Source: JABCPE02 sp963516475 (GTDB taxonomy: Bacteria; Bacteroidota; Bacteroidia; Flavobacteriales; Weeksellaceae). Taken from it: a stretch of DNA of 64,000 nt. Positions 43,674 through 52,736 of this stretch are shown here, in pieces; position 1 is the stretch's first letter, and each line of letters opens with the position of its first letter. The position numbers and the translations under genes are program-made. The stretch covers positions 248,001 to 312,000 of the forward strand of contig CAUQBR010000001.1 of the NCBI GenBank assembly GCA_963516475.1, written 5' to 3'. Below the pieces are notes generated by a model that saw only the letters and a list, made by a program, of their open reading frames with translations, ran no database searches and had not been told where the DNA came from.

Positions 43674-46151
43674 TTAATCTAAATACTGTTTTTCCCAGCT
43701 TTGGACTGGTCGTTCTAGTTTTTTAGGTTTTTGTTTCTTTTGTTCCTCTTTCGGAGTTTCTTTTGGTTTTTCTTGCGGTATTTCCTCTATTTTAGCTGAA
43801 GTTTCAGATTCATTTATAGAGAAGTCCGTTTCGTTTTCAGTGGTTTCAGGTTCAGGATTTTGTTCTTTGTTTTCTGTTTCCTTGTTTTTCATTTCATCGA
43901 CCTCTTTTTTCTTAGATGGAACTAAGAAATCTAAAATCTCTTTGGCCTTTTTCCCTTCATTGGTTCTTTCATAGTTTAGGACAATCTGCTGTAGAGAAGA
44001 AATCATTTTTTCCTTGCTCTCGCTTCTTCCGATGATGAATGCATTTAGCAGCTCAAATTTAGGAATGAGAGCATCTTTCGGATATTTCTCAATAGCCTGA
44101 TTTACAATGTTTTTCGCTTCTTTGTATTTTTCTTCATTATACAAAACATAGGCCTCTTGATAGACTTTTTTCACCTCTTCTTCAGATTCTGTGAAATTGG
44201 TATTTCTAGGATTTTTCACGAAAATAGCATAAGGTGTATCTGGAAATTCCTGAATGATGATATTTTTAGCTCTTTCCGCCTGATTAGGAGTGTTCTCATG
44301 ATTCATTGAGAAGATGAGGTATAGAGCCTGTAGTTTTACCTCTTTTTCGGGCTGATTGTCCACCAAATCGTATAATGTTTTGGTAGCGAGTGGTGTATTT
44401 TGGAAATAAGTTTCATACATTCTGCCCAGTTCCAGGCTTGCGCTATCTCGCTCCCTTTTCAGCGCTAAAATCGCTTTTTTCTCTTTTGGTATTTTTTCTG
44501 TGTAGAAAGCAATTTCGAATCTCCTCGCATCAGCAGGAGTTCTGCCCAGAGCTTCATTTTCTAAATCATCCAGAGAACTGCCCAGTTTATTATCCTCGCC
44601 ATATCTCCAGTTGTCGCTCAGCGTTCTATTTTGCCATATTTTTCTAAATTCATTACTTCCTTTGGCAACAGTAATTTCGTTAGCAAAATAAAATTTATTT
44701 CCTTTTTGGCTGCTGAAATTATCTTCAAATCCTTTGAAATCAGAGCTGTTGTCAAAAGAAAAATATTTTTCTAGTTCCTTATTTTTCTTTTCCTTTCTCT
44801 TTGCCAGCTCTATTTTTTCTTCTTTTTCTTTCAATTCATTGATATGTTTCTGAAAGAAGTCATTCAGCTCATTTTCAGACATTTTGGTAAGAGCCAAAAT
44901 GCTGTCATTTTTCTTAATGAGATAGTAGTTTTTAGAAATGTTTTTGATGTTGGTGGAGAGTTCTTTTATCCTATCTTTTGTAGGAGTGTGTTCTATGACA
45001 CTCACAGCACTGTCATAATAAGCACCAGCCTTTATATAATCGCTTTTTTTGAAATGCGAATTTCCGATTTCGTAATAGGCCATTCCACGGATATGTGGGT
45101 CGGATATTTGCTCTCTGATGGATTTTTGGAAAAACTCATTGGCTTCGTTTTCTTTTCCTGTTTTGGCCGCCAACAGCCCTAGAGCGTAGTAAAATTCATT
45201 TTTTCTGGAAGCATAAGTTCCTTTTTTGCTTATGTTTTCCAGATATTTTTTAGCTTCTTCATAGTCTTTGTCATTGTTAAAAGTCTTGGCGATTTCTATT
45301 TGTGATTTTACTTCTAGTTCAAAATCATTAGAATATTTATACGCCGTTACGAAGCTTTCTCTGGCTTCCTCCATATTTCCCAATTCTGCCAAAATCTGTC
45401 CTCGTAGATAGGCGATTCTGCTTTTCGTTTGTCGGGATTTATTAAGGACAAAAGCCTTTTCTAAATGGTCTATGGCTTCTTTTTTTCTGTTGCTATACAG
45501 CAGATTTTCAGCTTTATAGACACTCATAACCGCTTTTTGCTGTTTTGTAAGAGTATAGTTTTTATCTAAATCATAGAAAATTTCTTCTGCACGGATGTTA
45601 TTTTTCATCTTGGAGTAAATCAGTCCCTCATATATCTTCGCCAGAGGAAGTCTTTTGTCCTTCGGCATTGTCTGATAAACTTGGCTGATGGCTTCTAGAG
45701 CAGAGCTTAATTTTCCTTGATAAATACGAGCTTCTATCAGGAGAAGATAAGCATTAAAAATCTCTTTATTCTTCTGCTGTCCACCGAAAACCATAGAGTG
45801 TTTTTCTATTGCTTTTAGGGCTTTTTCCTCTGCTTTTTGGAAGTTGCCGATGTTATTTTTTTGGATAGGAGAAGAGATCACATCCCCGAAGAAATTAGCA
45901 TCAATATCTTCCTCTTCGCTGGTGGGAATCAAAGAATTTTGGCTAAAAACCTCTAAGTATCCTTCTTGGAAATTGTCTCTGTAGCTTTCCTTCTGTGATT
46001 TTAGTTCGGCTTTCAGGGCTTCTTTTCCATGGAAAAGAGTATTATAATAAGCTGTAAAATTATGATAAGCTCTATTGACAAACTTGTTCTTTCTTGTGGA
46101 ACAGCCCACAGCCAAGATAAAAACGGACAATAAGAATATGTTTTTTTTCAT
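43674..46151 (-). CDS. sprE: TPR lipoprotein, SprE/PorW-like type IX secretion factor
   Basis: 825 residues. Lipobox AVGCS with Cys17, then RAYHNFTAYYNTLFHGKEALK, a start pattern I associate with SprE of Flavobacterium and PorW of Porphyromonas, lipoproteins required for type IX secretion and gliding. TPR-type helical repeats cover about 100-400 and 590-745; a K/E-rich linker with coiled-coil look lies near 425-460, and the C-terminus (about 755-815) is a disordered E/K/P-rich tail. Last gene of a probable minus-strand run with maf, kdsC and the DUF2520 gene. Whether the cell glides cannot be told. Confidence 0.85.
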   Translation of the reverse strand: MKKNIFLLSVFILAVGCSTRKNKFVNRAYHNFTAYYNTLFHGKEALKAELKSQKESYRDNFQEGYLEVFSQNSLIPTSEEEDIDANFFGDVISSPIQKNNIGNFQKAEEKALKAIEKHSMVFGGQQKNKEIFNAYLLLIEARIYQGKLSSALEAISQVYQTMPKDKRLPLAKIYEGLIYSKMKNNIRAEEIFYDLDKNYTLTKQQKAVMSVYKAENLLYSNRKKEAIDHLEKAFVLNKSRQTKSRIAYLRGQILAELGNMEEARESFVTAYKYSNDFELEVKSQIEIAKTFNNDKDYEEAKKYLENISKKGTYASRKNEFYYALGLLAAKTGKENEANEFFQKSIREQISDPHIRGMAYYEIGNSHFKKSDYIKAGAYYDSAVSVIEHTPTKDRIKELSTNIKNISKNYYLIKKNDSILALTKMSENELNDFFQKHINELKEKEEKIELAKRKEKKNKELEKYFSFDNSSDFKGFEDNFSSQKGNKFYFANEITVAKGSNEFRKIWQNRTLSDNWRYGEDNKLGSSLDDLENEALGRTPADARRFEIAFYTEKIPKEKKAILALKRERDSASLELGRMYETYFQNTPLATKTLYDLVDNQPEKEVKLQALYLIFSMNHENTPNQAERAKNIIIQEFPDTPYAIFVKNPRNTNFTESEEEVKKVYQEAYVLYNEEKYKEAKNIVNQAIEKYPKDALIPKFELLNAFIIGRSESKEKMISSLQQIVLNYERTNEGKKAKEILDFLVPSKKKEVDEMKNKETENKEQNPEPETTENETDFSINESETSAKIEEIPQEKPKETPKEEQKKQKPKKLERPVQSWEKQYLD

Positions 46152-46192
46152 AGTTTATTTTAAACTCTATTATTTCGTGTTTTATTGTATAA

Positions 46193-46756
46193 TTATTCAG
46201 TTTTAGCCTTTTTTAATAAGGAATACACCACTGCTGTAGGAAGTCCCATGATGGTGTAGAAATTCCCATTTATTTTATCAATTTTTGCCATTCCCAGCCA
46301 TTCCTGTATTCCGTAGCTTCCTGCTTTGTCCATCGGCTGGAATTTATCAACATAAAAATCTATCTCCTCCTCTGAAATATCCAAAAAACTCACATCCGCC
46401 ACATCGGTCTGTGTCAGGATTTTATCATGAGTTTTGATACTTACAGCAGTGTATACTTGGTGTGTTTTCCCAGAAAGTGTTTTGAGCATTTCTTTGGCTT
46501 CCTCGCTGGATTTTGGTTTTCCTAAAATTTCATTTTCAAAAACCACCACGGTATCAGCAGTTAGAAGAACTTCGGATTTTTCCAAATTTCGGAAAGCCTT
46601 GGATTTCAGCTCCGAAAGAAAAGCAGCAACATCACTTGCAGGGAGATTTTCGGGATAAATCTCATCACATTCTATATTAATTACTTCAAAATCAAATCCC
46701 AAAGAACCAAGTAAATCCCTGCGGCGCGGCGACTGTGAACCTAAGTATAATTTCAT
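46193..46756 (-). CDS. maf: Maf-family nucleotide pyrophosphatase
   Basis: 187 residues. YLGSQSPRRRDLLGSLGFDFEVI at the start (substrate loop S-x-SPRR), SDVAAFLSELKSKAF, TADTVVVFENEILGKP (catalytic D) and DKAGSYGIQEWLGM with E/Q as in Maf. Hydrolyses non-canonical or bulk nucleotides (dTTP, UTP type) to monophosphates. 11 bases after kdsC. Confidence 0.94.
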   Translation of the reverse strand: MKLYLGSQSPRRRDLLGSLGFDFEVINIECDEIYPENLPASDVAAFLSELKSKAFRNLEKSEVLLTADTVVVFENEILGKPKSSEEAKEMLKTLSGKTHQVYTAVSIKTHDKILTQTDVADVSFLDISEEEIDFYVDKFQPMDKAGSYGIQEWLGMAKIDKINGNFYTIMGLPTAVVYSLLKKAKTE

Positions 46757-46767
46757 ATTTTTTTGAT

Positions 46768-47289
46768 TTATACAGAAGCGGTATCATCCTCCTCTGTCCA
46801 TTTTCCCTGCACTTTCATCACTTGTTCTATCACATCTCGCACACAGCCTTTTCCGCCGTGGATAGGCGAAATATAATCGGCAATTTTCTTAATTTCTGGA
46901 ACAGCATTGATGGGACAAGCACTGATAGCTGACAGCCTAAGCATATCATAATCAGGAATATCATCTCCCATTGACAAAACCTCATCGTTTTTCAAATCGT
47001 ATTTATCTTTGAAATCTTCAAAATTTTGAAGCTTGTAGCTGGATTTTGGGTAATAATCCGTTATCCCTAAATAATTGAGCCTGTGTTTCACCATCGGGTC
47101 GCTTCCTCCTGTGATACATGCGATTCTGTAACCAGCTTTTATGGCTTTGGTCACAGCATAGCCGTCCAAAACATTCATCGTGCGGCTCATGCTTCCATCT
47201 GGCATCAGAATGATGCTTCCGTCCGTGAAAACGCCATCTACATCAAATACGAAGGCTTTTATATCTTTTAATTTTGATTTATAACTCAT
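46768..47289 (-). CDS. kdsC: KdsC-like HAD phosphatase (KDO-8-phosphate phosphatase)
   Basis: 173 residues, C0-type HAD without cap, as KdsC. Motif I FVFDVDGVFTDGSI (two catalytic Asp), motif II CITGGSD, motif III and IV in SMGDDIPDYDML. It hydrolyses KDO-8-P in LPS core biosynthesis; a sugar-phosphatase of other specificity is possible. Start overlaps the end of the DUF2520 gene by 11 bases, so the two are coupled. Confidence 0.9.
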   Translation of the reverse strand: MSYKSKLKDIKAFVFDVDGVFTDGSIILMPDGSMSRTMNVLDGYAVTKAIKAGYRIACITGGSDPMVKHRLNYLGITDYYPKSSYKLQNFEDFKDKYDLKNDEVLSMGDDIPDYDMLRLSAISACPINAVPEIKKIADYISPIHGGKGCVRDVIEQVMKVQGKWTEEDDTASV

Positions 47290-48031
47290 ACATTTTTTTT
47301 ATCGATTGGTTCATTATTTTATAAATTTCTCTCTGTTCATCGTTTTCTAAGAGAGTTTCGTGCATTTGTAATATTTTTTGGTCGTTCCTTCTGGCAGGCC
47401 CTGTCTGGGCATCTTTCGGGTTGATAGAATGGATTTTATCAACGGTTTCTTCTATCAGCGGAAGAAAATACTCAAAAGGAATGTCTTGGCTGTCAGAAAT
47501 TTCTTTTGCTCTGGCAAAAAGATGATTGACAAAATTACAAGAAAAAACGGCCGTGAGATGAATGTATTTTCTTTTTTCATCATCTACGAGCATGGTTTTT
47601 GAGGAAATTTTTTTGGCTAAATTCATCAAAATTTCCTTGTCGTTTTCATTTTCAGCATCGATGAAAAAAGGAATTTTAGAATAGTCCAGTTTTTTCTCCT
47701 TTGAAAAGGTCTGCAAAGGATAGAAACTCGCCTTTCGGTATTCTCCAGCCAGAATTTCCATTTGGGTAGAGCCAGAAGTGTGGGCTACGAGGCTGTTTTT
47801 GTCCGTGATGATTTTGGAAACTTCACCGATGGCATCATCTTTTACCGCGATGATGTATAAATCCGCAGGTTCTAAACGCTCCGTAGAATACGAAATCCCA
47901 AGCTCGGAGGATATTTTCTCCAAACTCGCCTCATTCCTGCTGAAAAGTTGTTTTACAGGAATTTGGTTTTCCGTAAAAGCTTTCGCCAGATGGTAGGCAA
48001 CATTCCCTGAACCGATAATAACTATTTGCAT
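47279..48031 (-). CDS. Rossmann-fold plus DUF2520 protein
   Basis: 250 residues. N-terminal NAD(P)-binding VIIGSGNVAYHLAKAF (3-18) of the F420-oxidoreductase/6PGDH type, then a helical DUF2520 domain (about 125-245) with TAVFSCNFVNHLFARAKEI and LIEETVDKI, and TGPARRND. Related to ketopantoate-reductase-like dehydrogenases; no substrate is known. First gene of the DUF2520-kdsC-maf-sprE series. Confidence 0.88.
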   Translation of the reverse strand: MQIVIIGSGNVAYHLAKAFTENQIPVKQLFSRNEASLEKISSELGISYSTERLEPADLYIIAVKDDAIGEVSKIITDKNSLVAHTSGSTQMEILAGEYRKASFYPLQTFSKEKKLDYSKIPFFIDAENENDKEILMNLAKKISSKTMLVDDEKRKYIHLTAVFSCNFVNHLFARAKEISDSQDIPFEYFLPLIEETVDKIHSINPKDAQTGPARRNDQKILQMHETLLENDEQREIYKIMNQSIKKMYEL

Positions 48032-48121
48032 TCCACAAAAATAAGAGAAAATTTTGTGAAAAGATTGTTTTTAAGAAATATCTTTGTAAGGTTGAATAAA
48101 ATAAGTGAAATAATCTGAAAA

Positions 48122-48598
48122 ATGAGAAAAATACTATTGTTTTTTATATGTATGTCTTGTATTAAACCAAATAAAACCGAAAATAACATATATACGGACA
48201 CAAAAGAGCTTGAAAAATATATAAATCTTCCTGTTGCCATTCAAAAAGCAGAATATGAAATATCCAAAACGAAACTTGAGGAATTCAGCCAAGATTGCAG
48301 CCAAATTATTGAGATATATGCAGTAATAAAATTTTCAAACCAAGATTATAAAACAATTATCAAATCTGCTAATAATAAGTATAACTTTCCTTTAATAGTG
48401 AAAAAAGAAGATTGTAGAGATTGGTATCCTCCTCATGTGAAGAAATATTTTGTGAAAGACAGCAACGAATTATTCAAAATAAATTCTGCTGTTTATGAAG
48501 AAAATAATTTTTTAAAAGAAAATACAAAAGGAAACCTTATATTCTTCCCTATTGAAAACAATACAATCTGCTGCATCGTATCTATTTGTGAAAAATAA
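48122..48598 (+). CDS. Small hypothetical lipoprotein
   Basis: 158 residues. Short hydrophobic N-terminus (RKILLFFICMSC) with Cys13 as probable lipidation site. Mature part is charged with several cysteines (CSQI, CRDW, CCIVSIC). No family recognised. Divergent from the DUF2520 gene, AT-rich and bounded by another small lipoprotein gene. Confidence 0.65.
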   Translation: MRKILLFFICMSCIKPNKTENNIYTDTKELEKYINLPVAIQKAEYEISKTKLEEFSQDCSQIIEIYAVIKFSNQDYKTIIKSANNKYNFPLIVKKEDCRDWYPPHVKKYFVKDSNELFKINSAVYEENNFLKENTKGNLIFFPIENNTICCIVSICEK

Positions 48599-48670
48599 AT
48601 TTTGATTTTATATAATTCTAAAAAAACAATGAAAAATCAGTAATTTATCGTATAAAAAAGTACTCTCAAT

Positions 48671-49168
48671 ATGAAAGCACAAGCAAAAAATACTTTGGGA
48701 TTTATCAATATAGCATTATTACTATTGTTTTTCTTCGGTATCAGCTCTTGTTCAGCTTTGCAAACAGGCAAGGATATAAAAACCCAGCTGTTCCAAGAAA
48801 ACGGAAATGTTTTTTACATTTCTTCTACTTATGCAAAGAGAGAAATCGTTTGGAGCTATACAAATGACAAAATCATCATTTACAAAACAACCATTAAAGG
48901 TAAAATTTTGAAGAAAAGAAGTGAATTTTCCCAGCAAAAAGCTTTCTTGTTTGATAACTCTGCAAATATCGAAGCAAACCAGTGTATAGAACTTGATGGC
49001 GACTATCTTGGTTACAAAATACAAACTCCAAATGGACAATTATTTAGTAAAGAACACCTTTTAAATATAGAATGTTTCCTTCAAACTTCCCAAAATATAA
49101 CCTTTTTTCTTGATTCATTAAAAAATGAGATGATAAAACATAAGATAATGCTCTATAAAATAGAATAA
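48671..49168 (+). CDS. Small hypothetical lipoprotein
   Basis: 165 residues. The hydrophobic segment (about 12-25) ends in GISSCS, a lipobox with Cys at about 27. The mature part looks beta-rich (NVFYISSTYAKREIVWSYTNDKIIIYKTT). Not recognised. Its stop is adjacent (no gap) to the stop of the convergent Smr gene. Confidence 0.68.
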   Translation: MKAQAKNTLGFINIALLLLFFFGISSCSALQTGKDIKTQLFQENGNVFYISSTYAKREIVWSYTNDKIIIYKTTIKGKILKKRSEFSQQKAFLFDNSANIEANQCIELDGDYLGYKIQTPNGQLFSKEHLLNIECFLQTSQNITFFLDSLKNEMIKHKIMLYKIE

Positions 49169-49666
49169 TTAAGTAATAAATACCACCTCCACTGACGCAG
49201 ACTGATGCTTGAAGAATTCATTTTCCTCAAATTCTATCCCAGTATAGCCTCGCAGCACTTCATAGACCAGCTCTTGCAGGACGCCTTCGCCCAGTCCGTG
49301 GATGATTTCCAGCCGTTTTATTTTATTCGCTTTGCAGAAGTTCAAAACCTCCATTAGTCGTTCTTTTTGGATGAAAAGCCGTTCCCAAGAGTCATATTCA
49401 TGAGGATTTTTCACTAATTGATCAAAGTGAAGGTCTATTTTCATCGCATTTTTTTGGTGCTTTTGGGAAATGTTTTTTTTCGTTTCTTCTTTTTTGGTCA
49501 AAGGAACTTCATCATAAATCAAATTTCCACGCAGAACAAGCTGAGCCAAAGGATATTCGTGCCGAAAACCATGCGAATCCTCAAAAACCGCCGTTTTATC
49601 CTTTACCGAGACCAATGTTCCTTCCAAATCCTCATCAATCACCGAAACTTTATCACCTATTTTCAT
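49169..49666 (-). CDS. Smr-domain protein (MutS2-like small protein)
   Basis: 165 residues. N-terminal SH3-like strand region (GDKVSVIDEDLEGTLVSV) and a C-terminal Smr domain: MKIDLHFDQL near 75-84 and LEIIHGLGEGVLQELVYEVL near 118-137, the HGxGxG motif. Smr domains nick DNA or RNA; stand-alone Bacteroidota forms have unknown targets. Immediately downstream of the phosphoesterase gene (4-base gap). Confidence 0.88.
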   Translation of the reverse strand: MKIGDKVSVIDEDLEGTLVSVKDKTAVFEDSHGFRHEYPLAQLVLRGNLIYDEVPLTKKEETKKNISQKHQKNAMKIDLHFDQLVKNPHEYDSWERLFIQKERLMEVLNFCKANKIKRLEIIHGLGEGVLQELVYEVLRGYTGIEFEENEFFKHQSASVEVVFIT

Positions 49667-49670
49667 AATT

Positions 49671-50165
49671 TTATCTTGTGCCGAGTTCTATTACTTCCAA
49701 ATCTTTTATTTCCTGTCCATCTATCACGAATCTCATCATCGTTCTTACTTTGTGCCAGCCCACATTTCCACACGCGCCAGGGTTGAGGTGCAGCAGTCCC
49801 AAATCTTGGTCAAACATAACTTTCAAAATATGAGAATGTCCAGAGATAAAGAGTTTTGGCGGGCGCTGGAGAAGTTCGGTTTTGATGTTGGGAGCGTATT
49901 TTTTGGGATAGCCGCCGATGTGCGTCATCAAAACTTCCACTTCCTCGCAGGTAAATCTCAGTATTTCAGGAAATTGTTTCCATATTCCTGCATCATCTAT
50001 GTTCCCAAAGACACCTTTCAGAGGCTTTACGGCGCTGAGGCTGTCTATAACTTCCTGATTTCCAAAATCTCCCGCATGCCAGACCTCATCCGCCTGTGAG
50101 GCGTATTCCAAAATGCGATTATCCATATAAGAATGCGTGTCCGAGAGAAGTAATATTTTTTTCAT
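49671..50165 (-). CDS. YfcE/MJ0936-family metallophosphoesterase
   Basis: 164 residues from the ATG at 50165 (MKKILLLSDTHSYMD), which begins at the first metal motif; the frame could extend 27 bases upstream but less plausibly. Metal-binding residues: LLSDTHSYMD, WHAGDFGN, FGNIDD, THIGGYP and SGHSHI. These enzymes are phosphodiesterases with unclear physiological substrate. Divergent from truA. Confidence 0.9.
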   Translation of the reverse strand: MKKILLLSDTHSYMDNRILEYASQADEVWHAGDFGNQEVIDSLSAVKPLKGVFGNIDDAGIWKQFPEILRFTCEEVEVLMTHIGGYPKKYAPNIKTELLQRPPKLFISGHSHILKVMFDQDLGLLHLNPGACGNVGWHKVRTMMRFVIDGQEIKDLEVIELGTR

Positions 50166-50236
50166 TGCTAAATGACCACCAAAACAAGGCAAATGTAATA
50201 GAAATTTACGATTTTTGCAGTCTTAAATTGCAAATT

Positions 50237-50977
50237 ATGCGGTATTTTATAGAATTTTCCTACAATGGGACTCATTTTTTTGGTTATCAGATACAGCCAA
50301 AGCAGATAACCGTGCAGGAAGTCTTAGAAAAAGCCCTCTCAACTCTATTGAGAGAAGATATAAAAACCACAGGCGCAGGGCGTACCGATACGGGCGTACA
50401 TGCACGAAAGATATTTGCCCACTTTGATACAGAACAGCCTATCAGCGCGGATTTAGTGAAGAGGCTGAACGCTTTTCTCCCGCCGAGCATCGCCATTAAG
50501 AGAATTTTTCAGGTTGAAGAAGAAATGCACGCGAGATTTAGTGCAGTTTATAGAACTTATGAATATCATATTTCATTAGAAAAGGACCCTTTCACAGAGG
50601 CTTTTTCATGGCAGATGTGGAGACAAAAACTTGATGTAGAAAAAATGAACGAAGCGTGTAAAATCCTCTTTGAATACGAAGATTTTACCAGTTTTTCTAA
50701 ACTGCACACGGATGTAAAAACGAATAATTGTAAAATTTATCACGCCCAATGGAACCAAAAAGGCAGCAGCCTTGTTTTTACGATTTCGGCTAATCGTTTT
50801 TTGAGAAATATGGTCAGGGCTATCGTGGGAACATTGGTGGAAGTAGGTTTAGGAAAAATAAAACCAGAGAACCTGCATGACATCATCCAAGCCAAATACC
50901 GCAATAAAGCAGGCGCTTCCGCTCCCGCACACGGACTCTATCTCATAGATGTGGGATACAAAGAAATGGATAAATAG
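50237..50977 (+). CDS. truA: tRNA pseudouridine synthase A
   Basis: Forms pseudouridine at positions 38-40. 246 residues from the ATG at 50237 (MRYFIEFSYNGTHFFGYQIQ); the longer frame from 50096 overlaps the divergent gene's start and is rejected. The catalytic Asp is in GAGRTDTGVHARKI near 50-60. FTISANRFLRNMVRAIVGTLVEVG near 180-203 is also standard. Confidence 0.95.
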   Translation: MRYFIEFSYNGTHFFGYQIQPKQITVQEVLEKALSTLLREDIKTTGAGRTDTGVHARKIFAHFDTEQPISADLVKRLNAFLPPSIAIKRIFQVEEEMHARFSAVYRTYEYHISLEKDPFTEAFSWQMWRQKLDVEKMNEACKILFEYEDFTSFSKLHTDVKTNNCKIYHAQWNQKGSSLVFTISANRFLRNMVRAIVGTLVEVGLGKIKPENLHDIIQAKYRNKAGASAPAHGLYLIDVGYKEMDK

Positions 50978-50999
50978 GGCAGAAATTTTAAAATATTCT

Positions 51000-51007
51000 T
51001 ACCTTTG
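51000..51007 (+). promoter_or_regulatory. Minus-7 element abutting the GH3 gene
   Basis: TACCTTTG matches TAnnTTTG and lies five bases before the ATG at 51013. Confidence 0.5.
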
Positions 51008-51012
51008 TCACT

Positions 51013-52527
51013 ATGGCATTTAATTCTATTTTAAATAAAATATTCAATCTTTTCATTCTCAGAAGAATGGAAGGAATCAACCAGTTTATCGCGCATCCTA
51101 TCGAGACTCAGCAGAGAGTTTTGTTTTCTCTGCTTTCCCAAGCGAAAAATACAGAATATGGGAAACTTCATCACTTTGAAGAAATTAAATCTTATGAGGA
51201 TTTCAATAAGCAGGTTCCTATCGTGTCATACGAGGATTTTGAACCTTTTATCGAGAAGGCGAGGCAGGGAAATCCTGATGTTTTTTGGCCTGGAAAAATA
51301 AAACATTTCGCGAAATCATCTGGAACGACCAACGCAAAGAGCAAATTCATCCCAATTTCAGATGAAAGCCTTCAAAACTGCCACTATAAGGCGGGTAAGG
51401 ACCTTTTGGCGATTTATATTAACAATCATAGAGATAGCAATTTATTTAAATTTAAAAATCTAAGATTAGGCGGAAGTGCCGAGCTTTATGAAAGTTTTGG
51501 AACGAAATTCGGCGATTTATCAGCGATTTTGATAGAAAATCTGCCTTTTTGGGTAGAGAGAACCACCACGCCGAGTAGAGAAGTTTCCCTCATGTCCGAA
51601 TGGGAAACCAAACTAAAAGCCATAGTTTCAGAAGTAAAAAACAAAGATGTAGGAAGCCTCACAGGAGTTCCCAGCTGGATGATGGTGCTTCTGCAAAGAG
51701 TTTTGAAAGACACAGGAAAGACATCTATTTCTGAAGTCTGGCCAAATCTGGAAGTGTTTTTCCATGGCGGAATTAGTTTTGTGCCGTATAGAGAACAATA
51801 TAAACAGCTGATAGGCAAGGATATCCGTTATTATGAAATTTATAATGCTTCGGAAGGATTTTTCGGAATTCAAGACCGATTTGGCAGCGATGAAATGCTC
51901 CTCATGCTGGATTATGGAATTTTCTATGAATTTATCCCAATGGATACTTTTGGGACAGAAAACGCAAAAGCCGTTTCGCTGGAAAATGTAGAATTAGGGA
52001 AAAATTATGCAGTTGTTATCACCACTAATGGAGGGCTTTGGCGCTATCTGATAGGCGATACAATAAGATTCACAGACCTGAAACCTTTTAGATTTAAAAT
52101 TTCGGGAAGAACCAAGCATTATATCAATGCATTTGGCGAAGAGCTGATGATAGACAATGTGGAAACAGCCCTTTCTAAGGCTTGCCAAGAAACTAATGCG
52201 AAAATCACGGATTACACAGGTGCGCCAGTCTATATGAAAGATGGCGAATCTGGCAGCCACGAATGGATGATAGAGTTTTCCACAGAGCCGAATGATTTTG
52301 GGCGTTTTTCTGAAATCTTTGATGAAACACTGAAATCTCTAAACTCTGATTATGAGGCAAAAAGATACAATAACATGACCCTGAAACCGCCGATTATCCA
52401 TAAAGCGAGAACTAATCTTTTCTACGACTGGATGGCGTCTCGTGGGAAGCTGGGCGGACAGAATAAAGTCCCACGCCTCAGCAATGATAGACAATACATA
52501 GAGCCTCTTTTAGAAGAGAATAAATAA
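51013..52527 (+). CDS. GH3-family acyl-adenylating amido synthetase-like protein
   Basis: 504 residues, normal for bacterial GH3. FAKSSGTTNAKSKFIPIS near 98-115 is the ATP/P-loop-like GH3 motif; YNASEGFFGIQ near 279-289 and KNYAVVITTNGGLWRYLIGDTIRF near 335-358 match the family. In plants GH3 enzymes join amino acids to auxin or jasmonate; Bacteroidota members are common but their acid substrates are unknown. 35 bases after truA but with its own promoter element. Confidence 0.92.
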   Translation: MAFNSILNKIFNLFILRRMEGINQFIAHPIETQQRVLFSLLSQAKNTEYGKLHHFEEIKSYEDFNKQVPIVSYEDFEPFIEKARQGNPDVFWPGKIKHFAKSSGTTNAKSKFIPISDESLQNCHYKAGKDLLAIYINNHRDSNLFKFKNLRLGGSAELYESFGTKFGDLSAILIENLPFWVERTTTPSREVSLMSEWETKLKAIVSEVKNKDVGSLTGVPSWMMVLLQRVLKDTGKTSISEVWPNLEVFFHGGISFVPYREQYKQLIGKDIRYYEIYNASEGFFGIQDRFGSDEMLLMLDYGIFYEFIPMDTFGTENAKAVSLENVELGKNYAVVITTNGGLWRYLIGDTIRFTDLKPFRFKISGRTKHYINAFGEELMIDNVETALSKACQETNAKITDYTGAPVYMKDGESGSHEWMIEFSTEPNDFGRFSEIFDETLKSLNSDYEAKRYNNMTLKPPIIHKARTNLFYDWMASRGKLGGQNKVPRLSNDRQYIEPLLEENK

Positions 52528-52556
52528 TAAAAACTCCTTTTTAAAGGAGTTTTTTG
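52528..52556. terminator. Bidirectional terminator after GH3 gene
   Basis: 10-bp stem AAACTCCTTT / AAAGGAGTTT (52531-52540, 52543-52552), two-base loop, T run. Confidence 0.85.
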
Positions 52557-52691
52557 TTAATTTTTGAAGGCAATAAAATCCATCTTGTTTAAACTAATTG
52601 CATTGATACTTTTAGAAAAATTTAGAATAAAATCTATGGTTTTCTTTTTAGGAACAAGTACAATTTTAGCAAAATTGTAGTTTCTTTTCAT
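52557..52691 (-). CDS. 44-residue basic small protein
   Basis: Not among longer ORFs. Reads MKRNYNFAKIVLVPKKKTID ... DFIAFKN and stops at 52557, directly next to the GH3 terminator, which is bidirectional and could end it. The residue use (K, I, N, alternating hydrophobics) looks like a real short protein, and sequences of this type occur in related flavobacteria to my recollection (not verified). It lies 46 bases downstream of the restored end of the sigma-factor gene on the same strand. Function unknown. Confidence 0.5.
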   Translation of the reverse strand: MKRNYNFAKIVLVPKKKTIDFILNFSKSINAISLNKMDFIAFKN

Positions 52692-52736
52692 TAGAGGAAT
52701 ATTTTTTATTTCTCGAACGAAAAAAACTGTTAATTA

